Assembly: GCA_001465935.1 (NCBI GenBank)
Contig: LNKV01000007.1
Coordinates: forward strand, 62,001-126,000
Direction of reading: 5' to 3'
Length of the DNA: 64,000 bases
Origin: Clarireedia homoeocarpa
Lineage: Eukaryota > Ascomycota > Leotiomycetes > Helotiales > Rutstroemiaceae
The notes beneath the pieces were generated by a model, which saw only the letters and a program-made list of their open reading frames with translations, searched no databases and had not been told where the DNA came from. Of the stretch, positions 35,122 through 46,103 are shown piece after piece. A program made the translations under genes and the position numbers. How positions within the stretch are numbered: the stretch's first letter is position 1; each line of letters opens with the position of its first letter.

Positions 35122-36613
35122 TACTTGTCGATTGGAGAAGGAAATTTGCTGGCTTTGCAGCCTCGCAGAATCAAAATGTTGGATGTTAGTATAATGGTCT
35201 CTTTCTCTTGATTACTGCCCCGCCCTGCCCTGCACTCTCCTACCCGTTCCGATTTCATATTGCATGCTGTGTCTAAAACCAAGCTCGGTGCTTCTTCAGA
35301 TTTGGAGAGGACGGCCGGAATGGGGAAGTATCCCTATCATAGTTTCGGGCATGAACATAGCAGCCCTATATTCGGTGATGTTCAAGGTTGTTGCCTGTTT
35401 ACTCTGTCACGTAACCACGACACAACAGTACTGTAGTGGCAGTGATAGTGGGTAGGGGGATGGGGTATCTGGGATATCTGGGATATCTCGGATCTTTCCT
35501 GATTTCCAATCAAGTGTGGGAAATGAACGGAGAGTGGTGGATGGTGGATGGTGGATGGTGGATGGTGGAGAATGGAAGCACGGGGAGCGGAAAGAAACAG
35601 CCTTACTTACTTACCTAAGTGGGCGAGAAAGAGCTTCTCTCATGGGAGGAAGAGGAAAAGTGGTCGAGGAGGAGTCTCTCTTGGGCTCTCATGGGGAGGA
35701 CTGGTTGTATGCATCATGCATGATGTATGTGTGTATGTGTGTATGTGTGTATCATGCATCATCATCCTTCCCAAGGCACAAAGCCAGCTCCAAAAATCAT
35801 TTCCCTCTCCTTGCAAGTCGACTAACCAATCCCGTTTAACCGATGGTGTCAATGACGACAAACCTCCGACTGTCCACAATTCCAAATGGTGGTATGACGT
35901 TTGGACGCCGAGGGGGAAAAACGAGGAACAGACAAGCGAAAATAAGGGTAGTTCCGACTAGCACGAGAATGGTTTAGTGGCTATGACATGCGGCAGCCAA
36001 TCCGAAGCCCGATTTCCTTGCCATTGTATTGACTTTCATCATCTATTACCAATAAAGAAAGAAGAAAAGCAAGAAGAAAAGCAAGAAGAAAAGCACAAGT
36101 TGGGCCTTGCAGAGAGAGAGAGAGAGAGAGAGAGAGTACTAGTGTGTTCTTCTTTCTATTCATCATCTGTTCATCATCTGTTCATCATCTGTGCATCATC
36201 TGTGCGGCTTCTGTGCATCTTCTGTTCCTTCATGTTTGGTCGCTGCATTTTCATCATCTCTCCAGCCAAGACACCAGATCCGACGGGGATTACTACTTTC
36301 TGCACAACTCCCACTCCCACTCCCACTCCCACTTCCACTCCCACTTACCCTGCGCAAGGCGTGTGGGCTGCTACGTCGTTTTTTAGACTTTTTGTACAGC
36401 AGCCAAACCACGTACCACTGAAAAAAATATTTCTTTTATTCTTTTCTACCTTTCTTCCTTTACCCTTTTCTCTTTTCCCCTTTCCCTTGCTTAATTAATT
36501 TTACTCTCCTACTATCCCTCCACCCCTCCACTCATCCACTCATATCTCTCTATCCCTGCTTGTCCTGCTTTTCCCCCTCCTGTGTCAAGACTCACTTTTC
36601 TATTCTTTCCACC

Positions 36614-36722
36614 ATACTACATACTACATACTACATACTACACACTACACACTACACACTACACACTACACACTACACACTACACACTACACACTACACA
36701 TTACACACTACATACTACACAC
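36614..36722. repeat. Heptamer repeat (ACTACAC/ACTACAT)n before the kinase start
   Basis: About 15 head-to-tail 7-bp units, the first four ending in T and most later ones in C. The array ends about 50 bases upstream of the kinase start codon, so it probably lies in the leader or core promoter. Confidence 0.92.
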
Positions 36723-36772
36723 AAATCCCTTCACAAAACACTTTCTCCAAATTTCCGGATATCCGTACTAAA

Positions 36773-39015
36773 ATGTCTTCTTCTATTTCGCAGTCAATAA
36801 AAAATATCCTTCGCCACGGTAAGCCAAAACAAACTCACGAGAATCCCCCCCCACTTCCCATCACTCACCCGCCATCCTCGTTGCTTTTTCTTGATTAATC
36901 ACCCGTTCCTTCTTGACTTTTTAGACGCTGACCACTGATGATGCATTTAGGCAAGGGAGCCCGCGGCAATGACGACAGAAAAGCTTCGCCTGCGGAGCAA
37001 CGCCATGCATCTCCAACAATCCCCGAACACTACGCTAAAAGCGACCCAAACGTTATTGCTCACCAAGCATATCAACAACCCATGGGCGACGCATTTTCTG
37101 CAGCAGATACCGACGCAAAAAACAGAGGGGCACAGGCAGGAAATATGGCAGCGCACGTCGCGGGAGACCAGCAGAAGGTTGGTGCCGGAAAGGCGAAGAA
37201 AGTCGATAGCGAAGATTTGGCCAGAATAGTGGCAGAAGAAAATGAGAGCAAAGGCAGATTACCGCGATATCCTGGATTGGATCGATGGAAGTTGATCGAG
37301 AAGATGGGCGACGGAGCATTCAGCAATGTTTACAAAGCCGTCGATACCGAGGGAACAGCTGGAGAAGTCGCCATCAAAGTTGTTCGCAAATTCGAGATGA
37401 ACTCTAGTCAGGTAAGTGTTTATGAGCTATGCTCCTATCAATTTTCATTTGCCTCCTTTGCGCTTGAACCGTGCCAACATGTGTGGTAGGGCGATGCACA
37501 CCTTCATCCGAATTTCAACAAAAAGCAGCCCAAGGGTGTGGAGGTGCGCAACTAATTTTATTATAATCCTATCGCATCCGTTCTTCGAAGAACACTTGTA
37601 CTAACTTAATTATCACAGAGAGCAAACATTCTCAAAGAAGTTCAGATTATGAGACAACTAGATCACCCCAACATTATCAAACTCGTCGAATTTGCGGAAT
37701 CACGACAATACTATTATATCATACTCGAGTTGGCACCAGGAGGAGAATTATTCCACCAGATCGTGCGACTTACTTATTTTAGCGAGGATCTCTCAAGACA
37801 CGTTATTACACAAGTCGCAGAGGCTTTACATTATCTTCACGAGGTGAAAGGTGTTGTCCACAGGTACGATCTCTTGATCATCGTTGCCGAAGCCACCACT
37901 GACGTCATAGCAGAGATATTAAACCCGAGAACTTATTATTCGAACCTATTCCATTCATTCCAAGCAAGAACCCAAAGCCGAGATCTCCCGAAGATGAGGA
38001 TAAAGTCGACGAAGGTGAATTTATTAGGGGTGTTGGGGCTGGTGGCATTGGCAGAATAAAGGTTGCCGATTTCGGTTTAAGTAAGGTAGTATGGGATACT
38101 CAAACCATGACTCCTTGCGGGACTGTTGGATATACCGCACCGGAAATTGTCAAAGACGAAAGATATTCGAAGAGCGTCGACATGTGGGCGTTAGGCTGTG
38201 TGCTTTACACTTTACTATGTGGATTCCCTCCATTCTATGACGAAAGTATTCAAGTCTTGACCGAGAAAGTCGCAAAAGGTCAATACACTTTCCTTTCTCC
38301 ATGGTGGGACGATATCTCGAAGCCTGCGCAAGATCTGGTCTCCCATCTACTCACCGTCGATCCTAAGAAGCGATACACCATCCAAGAATTTCTCAACCAT
38401 CCATGGATCCGAGGCACTGAAGAACCTACTTATGCTGCTCTTGATGCTCCTCCACTGGCTACACCAGCTGTTGAGCGTCAAAAACAACTGGGCGGTAATC
38501 TGAAAGCCTTCAACCCAGACCTGCTAGAATCGCCAGGTGGCAAGCGTATGGATTTCCGAAGTCCAGGTGCTATCAACCTCCGCGAAGTCTTTGATGTTGG
38601 TTATGCAGTGCATAGACAGGAAGAAGAGGCCAAGCGTCGGAAGAACTTCAAACAAGGATATAGAGGAGCTGGAGCCATGAATGGACTCAATCCAATCGAT
38701 GACGACGAGGACTTTGGCGACGAGGATGAAGATGAATACGATGAAAATGGCATCCCAGCCAAGGTACCCAAATCCAGAGAGTCAGACGTCGGTCAAGTTG
38801 GCGAAACGTTAAAGAACACGAAATTGAACGCTCGTATACCTCAACAAGCACAAAAGGGTTATGGCCAACACAGTCCAGCCGTCACTGCAGCAGCGAAGCA
38901 ACAGGTTAGGCAACGAAATGGTGCTTTCGAGCTGAGTCTAGACGGAGCCAGTATCCTTGGAAGACGTCATCAGAAGCCGCCAAGTAATCTTAGGGAGTCG
39001 ACAGTAGTACAGTAG
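36773..39015 (+). CDS. RCK2: RCK2/SRK1-type MAPK-activated serine/threonine kinase, 635 aa
   Basis: Exons: 36773-36818, 36951-37411, 37490-37543 (54 nt), 37619-37863 and 37914-39015 (636 codons with stop). The true start is MSSSISQSIKNILRHG in the small first exon, not the in-frame ATG at 36938. The kinase domain has the glycine loop MGDGAFSNVYKA, VAIKVV, HRDIKPENLL (made by splicing at 37863/37914), DFGLSK, CGTVGYTAPE and DMWALGCVLYTLLCGFPPF. A 40-residue insert between the catalytic loop and DFG is typical of RCK2/Srk1. The C-terminal tail is acidic, with a conserved ELSLDGASILGRR end. In yeasts these kinases act downstream of Hog1/Sty1 in osmotic and oxidative stress and restrain translation or cell-cycle entry. 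Confidence 0.93.
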
Positions 39016-40468
39016 GGGAGAGTCGGAAGCTGTGCGTTGATGAACTATATATCATACAATTACCATACGGGTCGGGTTCTTCGTTTTATTTACACACCAT
39101 GTTTGGCGTCTGGACAGGGAATGGATCGTTGTTTTACAACGATACGGGCTCTTATGGTGCACTGTTTCTTATTTTATTTTCATTTCCATTTCAATTTTCG
39201 ATTTTGGTAGTAGAAGAGAGATGGTGGTTTGATTTTCTAAGATGGGTATATCGGAGATAGGAATTGGAAAAGGTGAATGGATGGATCATGATGATGATGA
39301 TGATGGGATGGATGGAGTGAATGATATAATCAGCGGGTATGAGATCAATGAGAAATTCTTGACTATGATAGAGAATATATTTTTGCATTGATTATCAGAC
39401 CTATATGTTTTGACGAGCAAGAGATGTATTAAGAATTGAGTGGGTGATTGAGTGGGTGAATGAATGTATATGAAGTAAAGTCTTCAAAGTCTATTATATA
39501 CATATAAAACTACCTACCTGAATTTGATATGATATAATTGAGTCTGTAATCATATAACAAGTAAGGGGAAGCAAGCAAGCAAGCAAGCAGTACATGAATA
39601 ACATGATTGGTACATACAGAAGCCGACTGACTGCATACTGTACAAAGTGTATATATATATATATAGGTTATGTTACATGTACATACGAGCATCACTATTA
39701 AAGAAACAACGAAAACCAGTTCCGAACGAACGGTTATATCATCATCATCTTCTAATCGATGTCCTCGGAGCAATCATGGTTATATTATATATAGAGTATA
39801 AGTTAGGTAGGTATATGTTGAGGAGGTTTTTTTGGGGGGGGGAGGGGGGGGGCTTTCTTTCTTTTGATTGATTCCCTGGCTGTTTGGTGTCTATGTTTTT
39901 ATCTGAGTGAGTGAGTGAGTGAGTCGTGTTTGGAGATGGTCTTGGGTTTCTTGGGGATGGATGGATGGGTGGATGGGTGGATGGGTGGGTAGGTCGAATT
40001 GGGCGGATGGGAAGGGGGGTGCAGAAAGTAAGGAGGTTATGGAAGGGAAGGGGAGGTTAGGGAGGGTAAGGTAAGTGGTGGGTGGATGGTGGAAGGTGGT
40101 TAAGTTGGGGTAGGGCAAGGTAGTAGATGGTCTTGGGTTTTCTGTTGCAGGTCTTGACAGCTGTCAGAAAATTCTCCGATATGATGTGGATATGGATGTG
40201 GATATAGGAAGTTTATGAGTTCGGAGGGTGGGGACTGGGATAGAGTTTAGGTTTGAGATTATTGTGGTTCGCATGAGGAGATCAAGAGGGGATTTATTGA
40301 TATGGATGGCTAGCTAGCTGCTTAGAGGCTTAGCGGAAGATTCAATGCTCTTCTATGGGTAAGAACATCATGCTCATCCTTGCAGTGTGGGCGTTCAAAG
40401 ATTTGTAGATAACCCCAGATATTGCCCATTTGTCCGTCTTATGATCGTCCTGGAGGACTGGATATTCT
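39016..40468. other. Convergent 3' intergenic region
   Basis: 1.45 kb between the kinase and the RidA gene, with GATG, AAGC (39571-39590), TA, GTGA and GGATGGAT repeats and a G-rich block at 39830-39850. No gene seen. Confidence 0.6.
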
Positions 40469-41178
40469 TTATGCCAATGCAATGCATTCGATCTCAACCG
40501 GGACTCCCTTGGGTAGTTGGTATACTGCCACGCAACCTGTAAAATTACAACGTTAGCTTCATGTTTGTTTATCCGATCAATCCCTCAATTCGTTCTTTCT
40601 CATTATTCCTTTTCCCCAAGCTTTCCTTTTCCTTTCTCTCCCTCTCTTTCTTTTCTTATCGTCAAGAAAAAAGAAAAAAGAAAAAAGAAAAAAGAAAAAA
40701 GAAAAAGAAAAGAAAAAGAAAAGCACAACTCACTCCTAGCAGGCTTGTGCTTAAAGAATTTCTCATAAACTGAGTTCATCTCGGCGAAATAATCCATGCT
40801 AGTCAAGAACACATTGACCTTGACGACCTTCTCGATGCTGGACCCGGCTTCGTTGAGCACGGCGGAGAGATTCTGGATGCAGAGCTCCGTCATGGCGGAG
40901 ATGGAGGAGCTGTCGAGGGTGAGGATCTCGCCGGCGGGGTTGCAGGGGATTTCTGGAGGAGGAGGGAGGGGTGGTTAGTCAAGAGGAGAGACAGTCGAAT
41001 AGGAAAAAAAGACACTTACGACCAGAGCAGAAAATGTTAGATGATGTCTTGATAGCTTGCGAGTAAGGTCCAGCCGCTATTCATATGTTAAACCCCCAAA
41101 TACAAACGCATCTGCAGCTTCTCCCCTCAACTTACGGAAGGCAGCATCCTTGGTATAAACAGTTGTGAAGTCGGACAT
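40469..41178 (-). CDS. HMF1: RidA/YjgF/YER057c/UK114 family imine deaminase, 128 aa
   Basis: Exons on the minus strand: 41178-41136, 41076-41020, 40952-40734 and 40536-40469 (129 codons with stop, the standard family length). Splicing gives TKDAAFP-AGPYSQAI and HKPARS-CVAVYQLPKG. The family hallmarks are AGPYSQAI, KVNVFLTSMDYFAEMN, and KPARSCVAV with the substrate-binding Arg at about residue 106, plus a VEIECIA end. RidA proteins hydrolyse reactive enamine/imine intermediates such as 2-aminoacrylate made by PLP enzymes. There is no clear mitochondrial presequence, so a cytosolic HMF1-like role is more likely than MMF1-like. Intron 3 (40537-40733) contains a repeated TTTTTTC polypyrimidine tract just after its donor. 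The last exon is 68 bases. Confidence 0.93.
40661..40725. repeat. Polypurine repeat (GAAAAAA)n inside RidA intron 3
   Basis: Five or so GAAAAAA units followed by GAAAAGAAAAA variants on the plus strand. In the transcript this is a long polypyrimidine run beginning about ten bases after the 5' splice site. Confidence 0.88.
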
Positions 41179-41995
41179 TTGGATTACTGTGTATTAAATC
41201 AATGGAAATATTCGAATTGTTTGATTTGAAAATCCGAGAAAAAGTTGTATTTATAATCTGTTTCCTATTCTGCGAGATCGGAGTGCACATCAACAGAAAG
41301 CTCCAAAATAAACCCTTCTCAGTTAAGCACCGAGTTGGGGGTGGGGTGATGCTATTTGGCGGGGCAAACAGCACTTTGCACTCTTTTGGCGTCGCACAGC
41401 ACACTATGCCAATTTAGGAACAGCTTCAATTTCCTTAACGAAGTCATCTTCAACGACATGTTAAGAACGAAACTCTTCCATAACTGCGATACAAACGCGC
41501 ACGAATACATTTTGGTGTTGGATACGTGTTTTTGAGTCGAAGTGATGGAGGAATACCCGGTCGGAAACGCGAATTGAATATCGTGGGGTGGGGTTCTCGT
41601 CTGATTTGGGGGATCCAGCAGCGGTTTTAGGCGTCGCTGCGAACTTACGAAGAAGTTTGCAAACAGCAATACCAACATACCATTCAGCGAACGAACATCG
41701 ATATCGGTTTTGCGAAAAGAAAGAAACTCGAATATTCCACGAAGATTATACGAATACCATGCACACGGCGCATTCTCGGTTTACAAGAGTCAAACATTAT
41801 TTTGATTTTTGTCACAAATACTATAATATCTGGCAGATACACAGCCTAAGACACCCACCCGTTCAAAGCAGACACCATAACCAGTACTCCTCAAAATCTA
41901 CATCCAAATCAAAATATATCATGAAAGGAAACACCAGTTGAAAATATTCAGCATCAATATCGGCGGAGGTAGTCTCTTGAAGTGGATTGAGCTAC
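41179..41995. other. Intergenic region upstream of RidA
   Basis: 817 bases holding the RidA promoter and the 3' flank of the UBA-like gene. No gene seen. Confidence 0.55.
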
Positions 41996-43014
41996 CTATC
42001 CTTCATTATTAGTATCGGCTCTGTTATGTGGATGGAAATGATTGACCTCTTCGATTTCATTCTTATCTTGGAGTATAGCAATAGCAGTTCCAAAAGAGTA
42101 GCCCATGGCCGTCAATCTTTCTACTTCTTGGCTGACTTCTGCGAAAGCTGAGTCACCCCCGAAGTGAAAGTCCCGCGACTGCTTCGCAGATGGTACTCTA
42201 CCACCCATATGGGCGATGGCTACTTGACCTATCAGCGTTAGATTCTAGTAAGCCGCCCCATAGAGGTTATCTTACATTGGCCATCCATCTTGAGACTCGG
42301 AGGTGGCAGGGTCCGCTTCTCAATCATGTTTCCAGAGATAGAAGACACTCTCTGGGGATCATGGCATTGCCAGAAAGCCTGACGCTCATGGTACACATCT
42401 GGTATGTCTGGCGTAGACAATCTTTGAGGACGAGGAGTAGGAGGCGGCCCCTGTCTCAGTTGAGGTGCATCTGGGACAAATGGAGGAACGATAGAAGAAA
42501 TCATCACTATTGGCTGCTCTGGCTCCTTTCCTCGAGATGTGGATCTAGCTGAAGTAGCTTTCCGCCGACGTTCATCACATACTCTGTTGACTGAGTGCAT
42601 AGGTGCGGATGTCACTGTGCGACTGTTTTTCTGCGCCAACATTACTTGTTCCTCTGAGCTTGAGAACTTTCTCGACGGCAGCTGTGATGAAACCCGTGAG
42701 TTAATTGGTGCTGGGTATTCATTCCAGCTATACTCATAAGATGAAGCTACAACTCGTTCCAGGGCATGTGAAGGACTTCTACTGGGCGCATCTACGTCGA
42801 AAGGGCCCAGCGACGACATAGCGTCTTGTTGCATTGTTGGAGTCATACGAGGGATAGCAGCGATGTTGCTCCTCCTGGTACCTATGGTCGTCTCCATTCC
42901 GAAGTCGTTGTCGACCAGTTCGGACGTAAAGCTTACTACAGCTTTGTTTCTAAACATCGGTGATCTTAGATCTTCATCGGTGTTAATAGGTCTCAAGCTG
43001 TGTGGCGGCAGCAT
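41996..43014 (-). CDS. UBA-like domain protein with disordered N-terminus, 323 aa
   Basis: Exons on the minus strand: 43014-42276 and 42228-41996, with a 47-bp intron from GTAAGA to GATAG; the junction reads KMDGQ-C-QVAIAHMGGR. There are 324 codons with stop. Residues 1-240 are Ser/Pro/Arg-rich with no clear fold. Residues 277-303 read EVERLTAMGYSFGTAIAILQ, which fits a UBA-type three-helix ubiquitin-binding motif (MGY loop, then a hydrophobic helix). UBA domains bind ubiquitin on autophagy, proteasome or endocytosis adaptors, but no second domain shows which. I do not recognise an orthologue name. The start ATG lies in a plausible context (AACACAATGC). Confidence 0.7.
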
Positions 43015-44503
43015 TGTGTTGTGGTTGATTGACGGTTTTGGGGTGACGGTGCGAATAAATGTCGACGAGATGTTGGTGGTGAGAAAAGGTTTTGCAGTGG
43101 CCGGGCGTGGCTGTGTTGGTCCGTACCGTTGGCCAAAGGTATCCGGACGATGATTAATGATGATGGATATGATGAATCACTTCTTGTTGTTGTGTTGTTG
43201 ATGAAAGTCGTACACTGGGTGGTTCTGTTGGCGAGCCTTGACAAAAGTCATCAAGCGGTGATCTAGCAGGTTGAGGGTACCAAGTGTAGCTCACGTGAGG
43301 AACTTCTCCAAGGGGGTCTGTGGATGTCCTAAAGGGGTGGAACAAATTTGATAATGATGGGTTGGTGGTTTTACGATAGAATAGAGTGGTATGAAGAAGT
43401 GTAGGAGGAAATGGGTAAGATGAGGGGGGAGGTGCAGCTTTTATGAGGTGGAGGAGGAAAATCATACTCGCATCTTGATTGGTGGGCGGTCCCCTACACG
43501 CACATGCACGAAGATTTTCAACCCCAATCGGATAGGTCCGTTAATCCATCTCCTCTGACTAACGAGAGATTCACAGCTCCTCTTCTCTTTAGTCGCCTCA
43601 CTCACTTTGTCTTCTTCCCTTTATTATTTATTCTTGACTTTCAGTGTTCTTCAAGATCAGAAATGGCTCGTGCGTCTCTCAGGTGGTACGGAAAATCGAG
43701 TCACCCTTATCAGGAAGCAAGTGCTCCTGTCTCATTGCTATGACTTAATTACTTGGAAAGCATCACTGCTATTGTCTTGATCGAAGTCTCTTGACATGAC
43801 ACTCATTTGATCTCATTTGATCTTTCCATACTTGGTTTTATTTGAGGGACAGGATCTTGCTGCGCTCTACATATTTCTATCGTCGGTTGCGCATGCCTTT
43901 AGAACCACTTTTACAAGTGCAGAGAATGTCACTGGATAACCAACTCAGGTAGGATGTCCTTGTATCGACCGCTCGTTTCATTGTCTAACGTACTTGAATT
44001 AAAACGTCTTCGTTGCGATGGGAAGGCCATGACATCAGAAAGTAAGCGAATCTATCTTCGCATCTAGGTGGGGTCGCAAGTCAAAGCATTGATGCCTACA
44101 ATCTCCCAGATAAACTACCAGACTTCATGAGTGCACTGGTACCAGAACTCCCAAACGGCTTGCACTAATTACTTGCTTTCACTTAATCAAAACATCCCAC
44201 AAGATAGCTTCAACTTGAGTTACATAGCCTCATCATCAATAAAGATACAATCGAATATAGTTTCACTTCTTTATCTTACTGGGTTACGATTCCGTACGTG
44301 ATGTTAATTTCCCGCTTGTCTGACTTGACTTTTATGGAAGATTAGACGCTCGTGTGCTCAGCCTTGCTGATATAGGCACGTGATGCGGGATTACGGGAGT
44401 GTGATTTCACAGCTATTCAGCTGCTACTATATCTAGGATAGAAATCCAGCAACTGTTAGAGTAGTTACAAAGAAGAAAACTTTATTTGCTTATTCGTTTA
44501 TTA

Positions 44504-44780
44504 GATTATATCTTTTAGTGAATTCGTCTTTTGAAGAATTCGTCTTTCTAAGAACTTAGTTATTTAAGAACTCAGCTTTTTGAGAACTCGGTTATCTAAA
44601 TACTTAGCTATCTAAGAATTCGGCTTTTTAAGGATTTGTTTTTTCGAGAACTCAGCTTTTTAAGAACTTGGTTATTTAAGAATTCAGCTTTTTAAGAACT
44701 CGGCTATTTGAGAACTCGGCTTTTTGAGAAGTTTTTCTTTTAAATATTTATCTTTTTAAGAATTTGTCTTTTAAGAACTT
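44504..44780. repeat. Diverged minisatellite, 16-bp unit, about 17 copies
   Basis: Units align end to end with consensus GAACTCGGCTTTTTAA. Positions 1-2 (GA) and 13-16 (TTAA/TTGA/CTAA) are most constant, and positions 4-8 vary among CTCGG, CTCAG, TTCGG, CTTAG and CTTGG. Almost every unit is exactly 16 bases; only the last ones drift. Because 16 is not a multiple of three it is not a coding repeat. Confidence 0.88.
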
Positions 44781-45542
44781 GTAGATAGATAGATATATAG
44801 ATAACTAACGATAGATCGATCAGAGATATAAAATCGAGGGTTAGGAAAGTGAATAGAAAGGTTACTATAGCTGACTATGCTGTACTGTAGAGGAAGGCTG
44901 TTGCTACTACAAGTGCAAGGACTAGGAGTATAAGGTAGATAGATAGATGTAGAGATATAACTAGAACGTCTAAGTTTGATTAAGATAGTAATTTCTTGCG
45001 ATATAGAACAGATCATTTCTGGAGATGTATATTTGCTTTGTTTGTGTACTTCAAGACAGAGGGTGGTTGTTTACTTGAGATATATAAATTGCACTGAGGA
45101 TTTCCCAGATCGACTGTAGAGAGAGGGGGAGCGCGAGGGAGGGGAGAGGTTGGTTTAAGACCGTGGTTTCGGGAGATGTGCAACCGACCAAGAACGAACC
45201 TCCGAAGTCAGGCCAGGTAGGCAGGCAGGCAGGCAGGCGACAATGCAATGCTTTCCTACTGCATAGGAGGGAGTATGGAAGGAAGTTGGTGGTGGGTGGT
45301 GGGTGGGTGCGGGTAGTTATTTAGTTCACGACGGGGATTTAAGACGGTGGTTTCAGACAGGTGTTTCTAGAGACGTGCAACAAAACCTTTTTGGAGGGAG
45401 GGAGGAAGGGAGGGGCAGAGAAGTGTTGGCCATACATAGTTCGGATGGATATTGTTCTTTATACAGCAGATCAGATGAGATGAGATATTATTTACTTTAG
45501 ACGAGAGAGTGAATTTCCACATGTGGGCTATGTGGGGGAAGA

Positions 45543-45560
45543 GGGGGGGGGGGGGGGGGG
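45543..45560. repeat. Poly(G) tract, 18 bases
   Basis: An uninterrupted G run, G-quadruplex-prone, with a C-rich run about 140 bases downstream. Confidence 0.9.
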
Positions 45561-46103
45561 TGCAAAGTCTTTGAGACATACAGACTGTCTGGTCTATCTC
45601 TGAATCAATTTCGTACCTATCTTAGCGGTGTCGATGTGTTGGCCACAGTCAGTGAGTAATGCTTGTTCACTACTAGAAGCTCACACTTAACCACCCCTCC
45701 CCCCCTCCCCCCCCCCTTCCAACCTGGGTAATAAAACTATCCACGAGTAGTCTAACATACAAAGCAAAACATTGTCTTCTAGGGCGTGCAATCGTTCATT
45801 CATTCCAACTAATCATTATATCTAAAGTGGTATCGAAAAGGAAAACAAAAAATAGGTATCTATCTATCTATGCGTGGACTTTCGCAAAAGAGGGGTATGA
45901 ATGACAAATGCAAGACACGAAACTCCAGAGAACAACCGGCCCAACCAATCATACGCAAGCAAATGCAGCAATCCAACTATGAGACCTTTCTAGTATCGCT
46001 TCGTTTTCCTCCATGCATCCACGATCCACCCTCATTAAACCATACTTTTTACTTTCATTAAATTTCATTAATCCTGTATCACATTACTCCTCCGCATCTT
46101 TTC

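Larger units (their letters stand above)
31442..36772. other. Long gene-poor, microsatellite-rich spacer (5.3 kb)
   Basis: The largest gap in the window. It includes (TTTG)n at about 31500, (CTAT)n, (TGATTG)n, (GAAT)n, (GTAG)n, (CA)n, an 8-mer pair of repeats at 35070-35121, a GGTGGAT repeat at 35530-35570, (GA)n at 36113-36136, a TTCATCATCTG repeat at 36163-36205 and a CCCACT repeat at 36307-36345. The longest ORF (minus, 33964-34521) has no family features. I call no gene here. Confidence 0.55.
43015..46103. other. Intergenic region with 16-bp minisatellite (3.1 kb)
   Basis: Contains the UBA-like gene promoter, a diverged 16-bp minisatellite at 44504-44780, a G18 tract at 45543-45560, a C-rich run at 45695-45719 and GATA repeats. 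An ATG near 43662 opens only a 26-codon frame. No gene called. Confidence 0.55.

Noticed and set aside
36614..36722. Possible CRISPR-like array
   Set aside because: Units are contiguous 7-mers without spacers, in a eukaryotic genome.
36938..36950. ATG at 36938 as kinase start
   Set aside because: It is the intron end before an AG acceptor; the upstream exon with MSSSISQSIKN is in frame and has a consensus donor.
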